From positions 1 to 64,000 of the forward strand of contig CAZFQG010000001.1 in NCBI GenBank assembly GCA_964520785.1: a DNA stretch of 64,000 nt, given 5' to 3'. How positions within the stretch are numbered: position 1 is the stretch's first letter; every line of letters starts with the position of its first letter. Of the stretch, positions 42,897 through 52,517 are shown in pieces. The notes below the pieces were generated by a model. It saw nothing but the letters and a program-made list of their open reading frames with translations, was not told where the DNA came from and made no database searches. The translations under genes were made by a program, and so were the position numbers. Origin of the DNA: CAZFQG01 sp964520785. Its GTDB lineage: Bacteria; Planctomycetota; Planctomycetia; Pirellulales; Thermoguttaceae.

Positions 42897-42948
42897 TCAC
42901 TCTCTTTCCCATGAATCCCAACACTTATGCCCTACGTCTTGCGCCTAT

Positions 42949-43965
42949 TCAGTACTCCCCAACGACTTCTCCTCCAGCCCTCGTCCACAAAGCATACCAA
43001 GTGGACGGTTCGATGGTCTCATTGACGAACCGAACGCTGCCGTCGGCGAAGCATGCGTTAACGCCGCCGGGGTGCCGGCTTCGCGCCGCGGTGGCCTTCT
43101 CGGAACCGTACACTAGGTCGGGAACCGGGCTGTTGGGACTCAGACGGCCGTTCAGAAGAGGACCGGCCGGCGCGCCGGCTCGGAGCCAGGTTGAAAGGCG
43201 CATACCGTCCCATCCGGAGGCCGCCGCGATGACCGTTTGGGCATCCACGGGGCCGTCCACTCGCGCCAGATTGCACGAAGCCTTGGCGCGGTAGACCTGA
43301 ACGTCGGGAGTGGAAGCGGTCCCCGGTGAATCGCAGGGTCCACGTAACGATTCCGCAAAGGCCAGGGTGTTGCTTGTCCCGTCCGTCAGATCGGCTAATC
43401 GAACCTTGGCGTTCACCCAACAGATGCCGTTGTTTGCTCCGAATCCGGGATTGTAGACACCATCCAGCCCGTTTCCCTGGCTCATTCCGTAGTTGCTTCC
43501 CGCCAGACGAATTACCGCCCCTGAAAGCCCCTTGCCGTCGTGAACCGCCGCCTCGGGATCGCTCGGGCACAGGAACATGGCAACCGGGGTAGCGGCGGCG
43601 ACACGAAGTTCCTCGGGGAGATCGGTTCTGCCAACGTGCCCCAGGGTGACATTGAAGTCGATCAGATCCCTCAGGGCCTCTTGCTCGCCGTACGGCAACA
43701 GTTTCGCCAACGGGGAGTAGTCATTCGGATAGGGCAGCAGCGAGTCCGACCAACCCGCGTTGGGCAGAACGCCGGCGTGGGCACCGGCGTAGTTATGCAT
43801 CGCCAAACCACATTGGCGCAGATTGTTCGTGCAACTCATCCGCCGTGCCGCCTCCCTGGCCGCCTGGACGGCCGGCAGGAGGAGAGCGACGAGGACGCCG
43901 ATAATCGCGATGACGACAAGGAGTTCCACGAGTGTAAAAGCGGTGCGGGTTTTCTCTTCAGCCAT
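42949..43965 (-). CDS. DUF1559 prepilin-like protein
   Basis: A 338-residue DUF1559 protein. It has the prepilin site (TAFTLVELLVVIAIIGVL), AAREAARRMSCTNNLRQ, the SNYGMSQGNG and SNTLAFAES motifs of the family, and the C-terminal HPGGVNACFADGSVRFVNETI. The ATG at 43965 is chosen so that the pilin signal is near the N-terminus; a frame extension to 44013 has no similarity. Unlike the DUF1559 protein at 34808 it has no lipoprotein gene behind it. It follows a 500-nt gene-free stretch that probably contains its promoter. Confidence 0.9.
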   Translation of the reverse strand: MAEEKTRTAFTLVELLVVIAIIGVLVALLLPAVQAAREAARRMSCTNNLRQCGLAMHNYAGAHAGVLPNAGWSDSLLPYPNDYSPLAKLLPYGEQEALRDLIDFNVTLGHVGRTDLPEELRVAAATPVAMFLCPSDPEAAVHDGKGLSGAVIRLAGSNYGMSQGNGLDGVYNPGFGANNGICWVNAKVRLADLTDGTSNTLAFAESLRGPCDSPGTASTPDVQVYRAKASCNLARVDGPVDAQTVIAAASGWDGMRLSTWLRAGAPAGPLLNGRLSPNSPVPDLVYGSEKATAARSRHPGGVNACFADGSVRFVNETIEPSTWYALWTRAGGEVVGEY

Positions 43966-44464
43966 GCGTATTCCGTGCTTCAATTCCATTTCAAAACAAC
44001 CGTGGCAGTCCACTCCGTGGCAAATGCGAGCGCCTACGCACGGAAAGCCCTCTCTGGCGAACTGTCGCTAGAGCAATCGGCGTGCCAGTTCCACGTCTGA
44101 TACGGCAACAAAGGAATCTCCCCGGCGGAAACGAGCGAAAAAAACAGGCGTTTCCCGCGGATTGGCCGCCCCGACTACGCGTGTCCCGTCACCGGTTTTC
44201 CCATTCCGAACTGGCGGTATCCATCGATTCGGACGATTCGGACTTGAAGCCGCACAATCGCGGTGCTTGAGGCACACCGATTGTGCATGACTCCGGCGGA
44301 ACTGATGAATGTTTCTCGTCCCAGGGAATGAATCGGTGGCTCATCGCGAAACGGAAGGCATGCTTGTCGCGAAAGAAACGGAGTTTCGAACGAAGCCAAG
44401 GATCATCTTTCCAGCGACCGAATCACGGCGACCGGCGCCGCGATTCCCGACGCCCGAACGGGAC
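43966..44464. other. Gene-free stretch with a large hairpin
   Basis: About 500 nt between priA and the DUF1559 gene, both on the minus strand. Overlapping short frames on both strands have no signature. A strong imperfect inverted repeat lies at 44252-44286. Confidence 0.4.
44252..44286. repeat. Imperfect inverted repeat (12-bp stem, 2-nt bulge)
   Basis: GCACAATCGCGGTG pairs with CACCGATTGTGC across a loop of about 9 nt, leaving two bulged bases. No T-run follows on either strand, so an operator or a structured leader is more likely than a terminator. Confidence 0.4.
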
Positions 44465-46753
44465 CTACAACATTCCCAGAGGATCGACGTCCACCGTCCA
44501 TTGGGTATCCTTGGACGTCTTCAGTTGGCCGGTAATGTCGCGGACGAGGCCGCGGATGGCATTTCCGTCGGTCGATTGAAGCTGCAGGTGGAAGCGGTAG
44601 AAGCCCCGCAGCCGCGCGATCGGGGCGGGAGCGGGGCCGAGGAGCCTCGCGTCGATGGACCGGCCGCCGATGGCGAGTTTCAGTTCACCGGCAAGGCTTT
44701 CCGTAAAGGCGCGGGTCTCCGCCTCGTCGAGCCCACGGACGATCAGGCGGACCATCTTCGAAAACGGCGGGTAGGAAAACGCCTTGCGCAGCGGAATCTC
44801 CTTCATTGCGAAGCCCGTGTAATCGTGCCGCGAGGCGGCGACGATGGCGTCGTGGTCGGGGTTGAACGTCTGCACCCAGACGCGGCCCCCCTTGTCGCCG
44901 CGGCCGGTCCGCCCGGCCACCTGGGTGACTAGTTGGAAGGTTCGCTCCGATGCGCGGAAGTCCGGCAGATGGAGGGCCGTATCGGCGTTGATCACCCCCA
45001 CGAGCGTCACGTTCGGAAAATCGAGCCCCTTGGCGATCATCTGCGTTCCCAAGAGGATTCGCACCTCCCCCTTCTTGAAGCGTGCCAGCGCGTTCTGGTG
45101 CGCCCCACGGCCCTGCATCGTGTCGGTATCCATTCGCAGGCACGCATAATCGGGAAACCGGTTCGCCACCTCCTGCTCCAACCGCTGCGTGCCGGTGCCG
45201 CTGTAACGGATGCCGGCGAAACCGCACTCGGGGCATGCACCGGGGGCGGGAATGCGGTAGTCGCAGTAGTGGCAAATCGCCATGGAGTCCGCCTTGTGGT
45301 GCGTCAGGGCGATCTCGCAGTCGGGACAGCTCGCCACGTAGCCGCACGCGGGGCACTGGATGTGCGTATTGAAGCCGCGGCGGTTCAAAAGCAGAATCAC
45401 CTGCCCCCCTTCACGCAGTGCTTCGCTGACGGCCAGGTAAAGGGGACGGCTGATAATGCCGTGCCCGAACCGCGTGTTGGCTTCTTCGCGGCGGTCCACG
45501 ATCCGGACGTCCGGCAATGGCCGGTCCGAAATCCGGCGCGGCATCTCGACGAGCGTGTATTCCCCTTTCTTCGCGCGGTACCAGCTCTCCAGCGAAGGGG
45601 TGGCCGAACCGAGAATGAGCGGAACGTTCTCCAGCCGTGCCCGTTCAATCGCTACGTCCCTCGCATGATACCTGGGGGCGGTCTCCTGCTTGAAGGAACC
45701 CTCGTGCTCCTCGTCCAGGACGATCATCCCCAGATTGGGCGCCGGGGCGAAGATGGCGCTTCTCGCGCCGACGACGACGGTCACCCGGCCGTCGAGGATG
45801 TCGCGCCAGTGGCGGTGGCGTTCGGCATCGGTCAAGTGACTGTGCAAAACGGCGACCCGGCCGAACCGCGACCGGAACCGTTCCACCGTTTGCGGCGTGA
45901 GGCTGATTTCCGGGACGAGGACGATCGCCTGGCGCCCCAACTCGACCACATGTTGGATCGCCTGAATATAGACTTCCGTCTTTCCGCTGCCGGTCACGCC
46001 GTGAACAAGCAGCGTTCGTGCCCGGCGAGATTCGATCACCTCGACGATCGCCGCCAAGGCCTTCCGCTGGTCTTCGTTGAGCGCCAGATGTGGTTGGATG
46101 GGAACCGCCGCCTCGGTGTCGCACGCGCTGTCCACGCGGCGGAGCTGGGTCCGCAAGATGCCCAGACCGCGGAGTTTGGCGACCGGCGCGAGGGAGCACT
46201 TCGCGGCGCGACTGAGTTCCGTCGCGGTCATCGGTTCGGCCGAGGAGCGAAGCGTCTTGAGAATCGCTTCCTGTTTCGGCGTCAGGCCGGCGTCCTTCGC
46301 CAGCGCATCGGCGTCCGGAGCGACGACGAGAACCCGGGCCATCCGCGTTCCCGCTTGGGCGCGAACGCCGGCCGGAAGGACCGTCTCGAGGACCTGCCCC
46401 CAGGGGCACAGGTAATACTCGGCGATCCACTCGGTCAGGCGGAGCATGTTCGGCGAGAGGAGCGCCCTGGGGTCGATCACCGAGTGGACCGCCTTTAGCG
46501 GCCGCGTCCCCTTCTTCACGTCCACGGCGACGCAATACGCCTCGGCCGTCCGCCCCCCGCGTCCCAGAGGCACCTTCAACCGTCGCCCCGGTTCCACGTC
46601 GTCGGCGAGTTCCTCCGGCACCAAGTAGTCGTACCGCCCCGGAGGCGTCGGCGAAAAGACGACCGAGGCCGTCAGTTGTTCCTCGCCGTCGTCCACGTCC
46701 CATGGATCGGGCTCGCGGTCGAACAACGTAGCTTGTTGAGGCGTATCCGGCAT
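44465..46753 (-). CDS. priA: Primosomal protein N' (replication restart helicase PriA)
   Basis: A 762-residue superfamily 2 helicase that binds stalled forks and reloads the replisome. Motifs: an N-terminal fork-binding domain with VPLGRGGRTAEAY and RLTEWIAEYYLCPWG; Walker A GVTGSGKTE; IVLDEEHEGSFKQ (DEEH); the zinc region with four CxxC pairs (CPAC, CPDC, CHYC, CPEC); and LLGTQMIAKGLDFPNVTLVGVINAD with QVAGRTGRGDKGG. Length fits the family. The ATG at 46753 lacks a Shine-Dalgarno. It stands alone, 48 nt from the next gene on the same strand. Confidence 0.95.
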   Translation of the reverse strand: MPDTPQQATLFDREPDPWDVDDGEEQLTASVVFSPTPPGRYDYLVPEELADDVEPGRRLKVPLGRGGRTAEAYCVAVDVKKGTRPLKAVHSVIDPRALLSPNMLRLTEWIAEYYLCPWGQVLETVLPAGVRAQAGTRMARVLVVAPDADALAKDAGLTPKQEAILKTLRSSAEPMTATELSRAAKCSLAPVAKLRGLGILRTQLRRVDSACDTEAAVPIQPHLALNEDQRKALAAIVEVIESRRARTLLVHGVTGSGKTEVYIQAIQHVVELGRQAIVLVPEISLTPQTVERFRSRFGRVAVLHSHLTDAERHRHWRDILDGRVTVVVGARSAIFAPAPNLGMIVLDEEHEGSFKQETAPRYHARDVAIERARLENVPLILGSATPSLESWYRAKKGEYTLVEMPRRISDRPLPDVRIVDRREEANTRFGHGIISRPLYLAVSEALREGGQVILLLNRRGFNTHIQCPACGYVASCPDCEIALTHHKADSMAICHYCDYRIPAPGACPECGFAGIRYSGTGTQRLEQEVANRFPDYACLRMDTDTMQGRGAHQNALARFKKGEVRILLGTQMIAKGLDFPNVTLVGVINADTALHLPDFRASERTFQLVTQVAGRTGRGDKGGRVWVQTFNPDHDAIVAASRHDYTGFAMKEIPLRKAFSYPPFSKMVRLIVRGLDEAETRAFTESLAGELKLAIGGRSIDARLLGPAPAPIARLRGFYRFHLQLQSTDGNAIRGLVRDITGQLKTSKDTQWTVDVDPLGML

Positions 46754-46801
46754 GAAGGGACGTCACGGGGCAAAAATGGGGCATGAACGGTCACGCCCAT
46801 G

Positions 46802-47725
46802 TTATGCCGCGCGGCGCCGCGATTCAACCCCCGCCTCTACGTCCAGCCGCCGAGGAAACGGAATCGTCGGTTCCTCCACTCCCACGACTCGATCCGCCGA
46901 AAACGCACCGGCGAGGCGCCCAGCCCACTGCGCCGCCAGGCGATCCGGCCGGACGATGCCGCGGATGGTTTCCGCCGTGAGGGTGAACGCATGAATACAA
47001 GCGGATTTCGCCGCGCCCCCCTCGGCCGCCCATCGCCAGAAGAAGCGCTCGTCTTCCAGGGCTTGGCGGAAACCAGGCCGACGATGGAAAACTGCCTCCT
47101 CAGCAAAGAGTTCGCTCGCCGGTTCTAACCGCGTCTCATAGCCCAATTGGCATAGTTGAAGGCATGGGTCCAGCATGCCCCAAACCGGCCCCAAAGAGGC
47201 ATTAAAACCCCCCACACGGCGCAAGGCGTCTCGGCGGTAGAAACCCCCAAAGAGATCCGGAGCAAAACACTCGCCCGGTCTCAGTTGAATTGAGCCGGGG
47301 TTGAGGACGCATTTCAGACGGCTTGCAAGGCTTCCCGGGCGGTACCGGACACCTCCGGAGAGTATTCGCGAGGGATGGCTTTTATCGAAGATGCACGGAA
47401 CGACCGAGGCGACGTTCGGATTCTGGAATAAATCGATCGGGGCACCCGTCCAGCCGGGCGAGACCTGCATTCCACAGCCCAGAACATGGACGACCGGCGC
47501 GGTCGCCATGCGGAGAGCCAGGTTGAGACACTCCACGACCGATTCCCCGTAGGAAGCGAAGACGAAATCGACCTCGTCCTTGATGTCGTAGGGATCTTTA
47601 TAGACGTCGCCGAGGACGACAAGAACCTGGGTGGACCTGGGACGGTTCTCCAGTACCGAAACCAGGCTCTCCTCCAGTTGCTGAACGTCTTTCGAAAAGG
47701 GAATGATAATCGAAAGTCGCGGCAC
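46802..47725 (-). CDS. GT2-like family glycosyltransferase
   Basis: A 307-residue protein with the GT-A start of family 2 transferases (RLSIIIPFSKDVQQLEESLVSVL) and the expected strand and helix order. The position where a DxD metal motif is expected reads VVHVLGCGMQVSPGW, without the acidic pair, so catalysis may use another arrangement or may be lost. RRDALRRVGGFNASLG is the usual acceptor-loop motif and RFFWRWA lies later. The start is GTG at 47725, the point where similarity begins. It is upstream of priA on the same strand, 48 nt away, and divergent from the alanine dehydrogenase. The sugar donor and acceptor are unknown. Confidence 0.75.
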   Translation of the reverse strand: MPRLSIIIPFSKDVQQLEESLVSVLENRPRSTQVLVVLGDVYKDPYDIKDEVDFVFASYGESVVECLNLALRMATAPVVHVLGCGMQVSPGWTGAPIDLFQNPNVASVVPCIFDKSHPSRILSGGVRYRPGSLASRLKCVLNPGSIQLRPGECFAPDLFGGFYRRDALRRVGGFNASLGPVWGMLDPCLQLCQLGYETRLEPASELFAEEAVFHRRPGFRQALEDERFFWRWAAEGGAAKSACIHAFTLTAETIRGIVRPDRLAAQWAGRLAGAFSADRVVGVEEPTIPFPRRLDVEAGVESRRRAA

Positions 47726-48133
47726 GGTTTGCCCGCCTTTCTCCTCGAAAGCTCTTGAACTCAGATGGAAAAGATGTCAATCGGAACGGATTTCGGGTGT
47801 CACGGTCAAAGGGGTCGACCTCGCGGCTTCGACCGACGCGGGTCGAAAACCCGTCCAGACCGTTTAGTTCGGTTGTTCCAATTGGAGGAATTTAGCGAAA
47901 ATGGCAAGGACAAGGGAATTCGGTGATAAACCAAGCTTTTCTACGCCAAAACAGAGCACTCAGTATATCCCCATTGGGGGAGTCCAGCAACTGTGATGGG
48001 TTCCGCCAGCAGGGCGGGGCCGCTATAATACGTGTTCGGCTGAAGGGCGTCGTCAAGTCTTGTTTTTTGCAAAACACCAGCTTTCAGGTTATCAATAGAC
48101 AATCAAGAGTGTTCGCAATCAGAGAAGCGGTAC
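47726..48133. other. Divergent intergenic region upstream of ald
   Basis: About 400 nt with no gene. A perfect TATAAT lies at 48024-48029 on the plus strand, about 105 nt before the ald start; the base pairs at -35 distance (TTCCGC) are poor. Nothing else is recognised. Confidence 0.4.
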
Positions 48134-49252
48134 ATGCGTATAGGAATCCCGAAAGAGATAAAAGAGGGGGAATATCGTGTCGCGATTACGCCCCCAAACG
48201 TGGCCTCTCTGGTAGAGGATGGAAATGAAGTCTTCATCGAGAGCGACGCCGGAAAGGCGGCCGGAATGTCGAACGCGCGTTACGAGGACGCCGGCGCTTC
48301 GATCCTTCCCGACATCAAGTCCGTGTTCGATATGGCGGAGATGGTCTTGAAGGTCAAGGAGGTTCTGCCTCCGGAATACGGGCTTCTTCATGGCGGCCAC
48401 ATCCTGTTCACCTACATTCATAGCGCGATCCGGCCGGAGGAAACGCAAGTTCTGCTTGACGCCGGACTGGTGGGGATTGCTTACGAGGACGTCATGACGG
48501 ACGACGGTGAGTTTCCCCTTCTTACCCCGATGAGCGAAATCGCCGGAGAAATGGGAATTCTCATGGGCATCCACTATATGGCCAGCACCGAAGGAGGCAG
48601 CGGCGTTCTCATCGGCGGTGCCCCGGGGGTACCGCCGGCGAAGGTCGCCATCCTTGGCGTGGGTCATGTGGGTATCGGCGCGGCCCGGTACGCGTTGGGT
48701 CTGGGCGCGGACGTTACGCTCGTCGACGTCGACGTCGACCGGCTCCGGAGAATTCGTCAGAGTCTCTTTCCCAACGTCAAAACGCTTTTTTCCAACTCGG
48801 ATAATATCCGCCGTATTCTCCCGGAGGTGGACATGCTCGTCAACGCGGTGAAGTGGAAGCCGGGAATGCGGCTGGTTTCCCGGGAAATGCTCCACCTGAT
48901 GAAATCGAGCGCCCTGATCGTGGACATCGACTGCGAGCCGAACGGCGCAATTGAAACCTGCCGGTTCACGACGCATAACGATCCGATCTACGTCGAAGAG
49001 GGCATCCGCCACTACTGCGTTCCGAACCTCCCTTCCGCGGCCGCGCACACGGCCTCGCAAACCCTCTCGAACGCGACACTTCCTTACGTCCGAGAGATCG
49101 CGTCGAACGGGGTCGCCGCTGCGCTTCGGGAAAACGCCGCGCTCCGCCGTGGGTTGGGGTTCTGCAGGGGACAACTGACCTTCAAGCCGACCGCCACCGC
49201 GCAAAACCGGCCGTTTACCCCCGCCGAGGAGGCGATCTCCGTGCTCGAATAG
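48134..49252 (+). CDS. ald: Alanine dehydrogenase
   Basis: A 372-residue NAD-dependent enzyme that interconverts L-alanine with pyruvate and ammonia. It has the family signature start (IGIPKEIKEGEYRVAITP), KVKEVLPPEYGLL with the substrate lysine region, HILFTYIHSA (catalytic His), and the Rossmann motif VAILGVGHVGIGAARYALGLGA. The C-terminal half shows VDIDCEPNGAIETCRFTTHNDP and NLPSAAAHTASQTLSNATLPY. Compared with standard AlaDH the sequence is somewhat divergent around the second half, but no key motif is lost. The GT4 gene follows after 19 nt, suggesting an operon with no obvious metabolic link. It acts in the cytoplasm. Confidence 0.87.
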   Translation: MRIGIPKEIKEGEYRVAITPPNVASLVEDGNEVFIESDAGKAAGMSNARYEDAGASILPDIKSVFDMAEMVLKVKEVLPPEYGLLHGGHILFTYIHSAIRPEETQVLLDAGLVGIAYEDVMTDDGEFPLLTPMSEIAGEMGILMGIHYMASTEGGSGVLIGGAPGVPPAKVAILGVGHVGIGAARYALGLGADVTLVDVDVDRLRRIRQSLFPNVKTLFSNSDNIRRILPEVDMLVNAVKWKPGMRLVSREMLHLMKSSALIVDIDCEPNGAIETCRFTTHNDPIYVEEGIRHYCVPNLPSAAAHTASQTLSNATLPYVREIASNGVAAALRENAALRRGLGFCRGQLTFKPTATAQNRPFTPAEEAISVLE

Positions 49253-49271
49253 CCTTCGAGAAAGGTTCTCG

Positions 49272-50807
49272 ATGAACGTCGTGATCGTGCATTACCACTT
49301 GAACCGGGGAGGCGTCGCGCGGGTGATCGCGAACCATGCCGCGGCGGTCGATTCCGCGGTCGGCCCCGGAGAAAGGCTGCGGCTCGTGGTGATGCACGGC
49401 GGGCGAAGAGAAGGCTGGACCCGCGCGGCGTTGACGCGAAGCCGCAACATTGATTCATCGATCGAGGTTTGCCCGACCCTGGACTACGACGACGGCTCCG
49501 GCGTATCGTGCCGCGTGCGCCGAGACTTGCCGGAACGCTTGGCGGAACTGGACCTGTCGCCGCACGAGACGGTGATCCACGTTCACAACCATGCCTTGGG
49601 AAAGAACCTGGGTCTGCCGGACGCGGTTCACTCCCTGGCGAAGTCCGGTTATGGGCTGCTTCTGCAAATCCACGATTTCGTCGAGGATTACCGCCCCGCG
49701 AACTACCGGCGGGTGGCGCAGACATTCGGCCCCGAGCCGTGGAAGCGTTTGTATCCAGTGGGTCCGCGGATTCACTACGGCGTCTTGAACCCGCGCGATT
49801 GGGGTATTCTGAAGGCGGCCGGCGTCCCGGAGACACATCTGCACCTCATCCCGAATCCGGTTTTACCGTTCGAGTCCGTTCCATCCCGACCGGCCGCTCG
49901 CGAGCGGCTGGAGACCCTTTTTCGCGTCAATCGGGATGTGGCGTTCCTATTGTATCCGGTCCGCTGCATTCGGCGAAAGAATATCGGCGAGGCATTGCTG
50001 CTCTCCGTATTGGCCCCTGGAAAGACGGTGGTCGGCTTCACGCTTGCTCCGCTGAATCCGGCGGAGCGCGCGTTTTATGAACCTTGGCGGACCGCCGCGG
50101 AGGCGCGGAGGCTTCCTTGCCGTTTCGAGGTTGGGGGCTCCGACGCGATGACCTTCGCGGAGGCGATGGCCGCGGCCGACGGGACGATTACGACGAGTGT
50201 CGCGGAAGGATTCGGCATGGCCTTTCTGGAAGGCTGGCAACTGGGGTTACCCCTCGCGGGCCGCGATTTGCCGGAGATTACCTCGGGGCTCATTTCGCAG
50301 GGGGTCTCAGTCGGAAATCTCTATTCACGGCTCGATCTGCCCCTCCAATGGATTGACCGGGAGGTTCTGCGGAACAAGCTCGAAAAGGGTTTCCGAAAGG
50401 TATTGCGCGCTTATGGAATCCGGCCGTCGGTCGGATTACTCGGCGAATTGCATTCGAAATGGTCCGGAGAATCGATCGACTTCGGCGATTTGGACGAACA
50501 GCTCCAACTGCGGTTGATCGACCTGCTCCACCATGACGCCGCGCGGCGGGATGATCTTTATGCGATGAACCCGGCGTTGGACCGTGCGCTGCGGACGAAC
50601 CGGGATGTGCCGGACGCGGTGATCGCGGAAAACGCGAGGATCGCCGCCGAAGCGTTCGGAAAGGAATCACTGGGCCGCCGGCTCGTTTCCCTGTACCGGA
50701 CCATCGCCGCGGACGGGTTCTCGTCGCGGATCGAAACGTTGCCCCAAGGCGAGAGGATTCTCGAATCGTTTCTTACGCCGCGGCGATTCCGTTTGCTGAT
50801 GGCGTGA
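49272..50807 (+). CDS. GT4-like family glycosyltransferase
   Basis: A 511-residue GT-B protein. It starts with VVIVHYHLNRGGVARVI, the nucleotide-sugar transferase loop, and has the family's ESEx7E-like motif in TTSVAEGFGMAFLEGW (Glu pair) near residue 315, after the donor-domain start FLLYPVRCIRRKNI. The C-terminal 150 residues (about 360-511) extend beyond the usual GT4 length and are mostly helical; they match no domain I know. AAAGG precedes the ATG. The 19-nt distance to ald indicates cotranscription. It may act on a small osmolyte or glycolipid, but this is a guess. Confidence 0.75.
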   Translation: MNVVIVHYHLNRGGVARVIANHAAAVDSAVGPGERLRLVVMHGGRREGWTRAALTRSRNIDSSIEVCPTLDYDDGSGVSCRVRRDLPERLAELDLSPHETVIHVHNHALGKNLGLPDAVHSLAKSGYGLLLQIHDFVEDYRPANYRRVAQTFGPEPWKRLYPVGPRIHYGVLNPRDWGILKAAGVPETHLHLIPNPVLPFESVPSRPAARERLETLFRVNRDVAFLLYPVRCIRRKNIGEALLLSVLAPGKTVVGFTLAPLNPAERAFYEPWRTAAEARRLPCRFEVGGSDAMTFAEAMAAADGTITTSVAEGFGMAFLEGWQLGLPLAGRDLPEITSGLISQGVSVGNLYSRLDLPLQWIDREVLRNKLEKGFRKVLRAYGIRPSVGLLGELHSKWSGESIDFGDLDEQLQLRLIDLLHHDAARRDDLYAMNPALDRALRTNRDVPDAVIAENARIAAEAFGKESLGRRLVSLYRTIAADGFSSRIETLPQGERILESFLTPRRFRLLMA

Positions 50808-50908
50808 TCCGCGACGAACGCGAATCCTTGGGTTGGCGCCTCGTTCTCATGCAGGCAATCGCGGTGCATCGCCGCGTGCCGACCCACGAGATGAGCGCTG
50901 CCGAACGA

Positions 50909-52492
50909 CTACCGCGAAGCCTTCCGCTTCGCCGTCTCGCGAATGCCTCTGAGGTCAAGCTTGCCGATGCCGAGAACCGGGATTTCGTCGACCCGGTAGA
51001 AAGCGTCTTGTGCCGGAATCCACAGTTGCGGCAGGCCCGCCGCGCGCAGCCGCTCGCGGATTTCCGAGGGGGGCATGGGCAGTTCGGTGTGGAGGACGAC
51101 GAGCCGCTCACCCTTTCGCTCGTCCTCGACGGCGGTCACGGCGACGCTCGCCGGTTCATCCTCTTCGTGCGCGAGAACCAGATTGATCGTCTCCTCGACC
51201 CGCACGTGAGGGACCATTTCCCCGCCGATTTTGGAGAAACGGCTTTCGCGGCCGGTGATGAAAATGAAGCCGTCCTCGTCGACCTTGCCGACGTCGCCGC
51301 TGACATACCAGCCGTCGCGGATCACCTCGGCCGTCTTCTCCGGCAACTTCAAGTAGCCCTTCATCACGCTTTCTCCGCGATAACAGAGCATCCCGATTTC
51401 GTTGGGGCCGACGTCCCGGCCGGTTTCCATGTGGATCGCCTTCGCCTCGACTCCCGGCAGGGGGCGGCCGACGGATCCTTCGCGGAGGCCGTCCGTGACT
51501 CCCTGCTTGGAACGGCTCGGAGGGATATTGACCGAAACGACGGGAGAGAATTCGGTCATGCCGTAACCTTCCAGGGGACGGTGACCGAATTTGGTTTCGA
51601 AGGCATCGGCCAGTGATTTGGGGAGCTTCTCCGCGCCGGTGACGACGAGTTCGGTGGTCGCGAAGTCCTCCTTGTCGCAGCGTTTCAAATACGTCCGTAG
51701 AAACGTAGGGGTCGCGACGAGCATCGTCGCCCCGTACTTCCTCGCGAGCTTTCCGATGGGGCGAGCTTCGAGCGGCGAAAAGTGGTAGACGCCCAACGCC
51801 CCCATCGTCAGCACGTCCCACAGGGTACACGTGTAGCCGTACGAGTGGAATGGCGGCAAAACGCCCAAGACGACGTCCTCGTCGCGGATATCCAGCGCCG
51901 AGGAGAAACTCTCCAGGTTCGAGGCGATATTCCGATGCGTGAGCATGACCCCCTTCGGGTCGCCGGTGGAACCGGAGGTGTAGATGATGGTCATTACGTC
52001 GTCCGGATCGATGCGGTCGAGGCCGAATGACTTTTCGAGGCTTTCGATCGACATGAATTTCGCCGTAAGAAGGCACGCGATCTTATCCCACGTCGTCGCC
52101 TTCGCCCTGAGGTCTTCGAGAAAGACGAACTCGGCGTCGATCTCGAAGGAAAACCGCTCCATTACCTTACGGCTGGTAAGCACGTGCCGGACTTCCGCGT
52201 TCTTGCAGCAGCAGTCCATGATCGACGAAGTGACGGTGTAGTTCAAATTCACGGCGGTCCGCCCATCGATTGAGATCGTCGCGTTCACAAGCGCCGCCGC
52301 CGCCGTAGGTGGAAGCAGGATGCCTACCGTTTGCTCGTCGTCGGCAAGGACGTAGCGGCGCAGAAGCCGCCGGAACACGAGCGCTCCCGTCAAGAGTCGC
52401 TCGCCGGTCAGTTCCATGCCGCTGGAATCGGCGACCTTCGGTTTCTTGGCGTAACGCCGGCACATACGCAGGAATTGTCTCGCCGGGATCAT
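50909..52492 (-). CDS. Acyl-ACP/acyl-CoA synthetase-like AMP ligase (Aas C-terminal type)
   Basis: A 527-residue adenylate-forming enzyme. Motifs: TIIYTSGSTGDPKGVMLTH (P-loop), GYGMTEFSPVVSVN, YVSGDVGKVDEDGFIFITGR, and the catalytic lysine near the end in VLGIGKLDLRG. It resembles the C-terminal, acyl-ACP synthetase part of Aas, which reactivates free fatty acids for lysophospholipid repair. The start at 52492 has GAGGAG six bases upstream and is preferred to 52537. It follows the LplT-PlsC fusion gene on the same strand with a 25-nt gap, so the two make a split Aas/LplT system. Confidence 0.85.
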   Translation of the reverse strand: MIPARQFLRMCRRYAKKPKVADSSGMELTGERLLTGALVFRRLLRRYVLADDEQTVGILLPPTAAAALVNATISIDGRTAVNLNYTVTSSIMDCCCKNAEVRHVLTSRKVMERFSFEIDAEFVFLEDLRAKATTWDKIACLLTAKFMSIESLEKSFGLDRIDPDDVMTIIYTSGSTGDPKGVMLTHRNIASNLESFSSALDIRDEDVVLGVLPPFHSYGYTCTLWDVLTMGALGVYHFSPLEARPIGKLARKYGATMLVATPTFLRTYLKRCDKEDFATTELVVTGAEKLPKSLADAFETKFGHRPLEGYGMTEFSPVVSVNIPPSRSKQGVTDGLREGSVGRPLPGVEAKAIHMETGRDVGPNEIGMLCYRGESVMKGYLKLPEKTAEVIRDGWYVSGDVGKVDEDGFIFITGRESRFSKIGGEMVPHVRVEETINLVLAHEEDEPASVAVTAVEDERKGERLVVLHTELPMPPSEIRERLRAAGLPQLWIPAQDAFYRVDEIPVLGIGKLDLRGIRETAKRKASR

Positions 52493-52517
52493 CCCGTTCT
52501 CCTCGAAAAAAGGGGGG

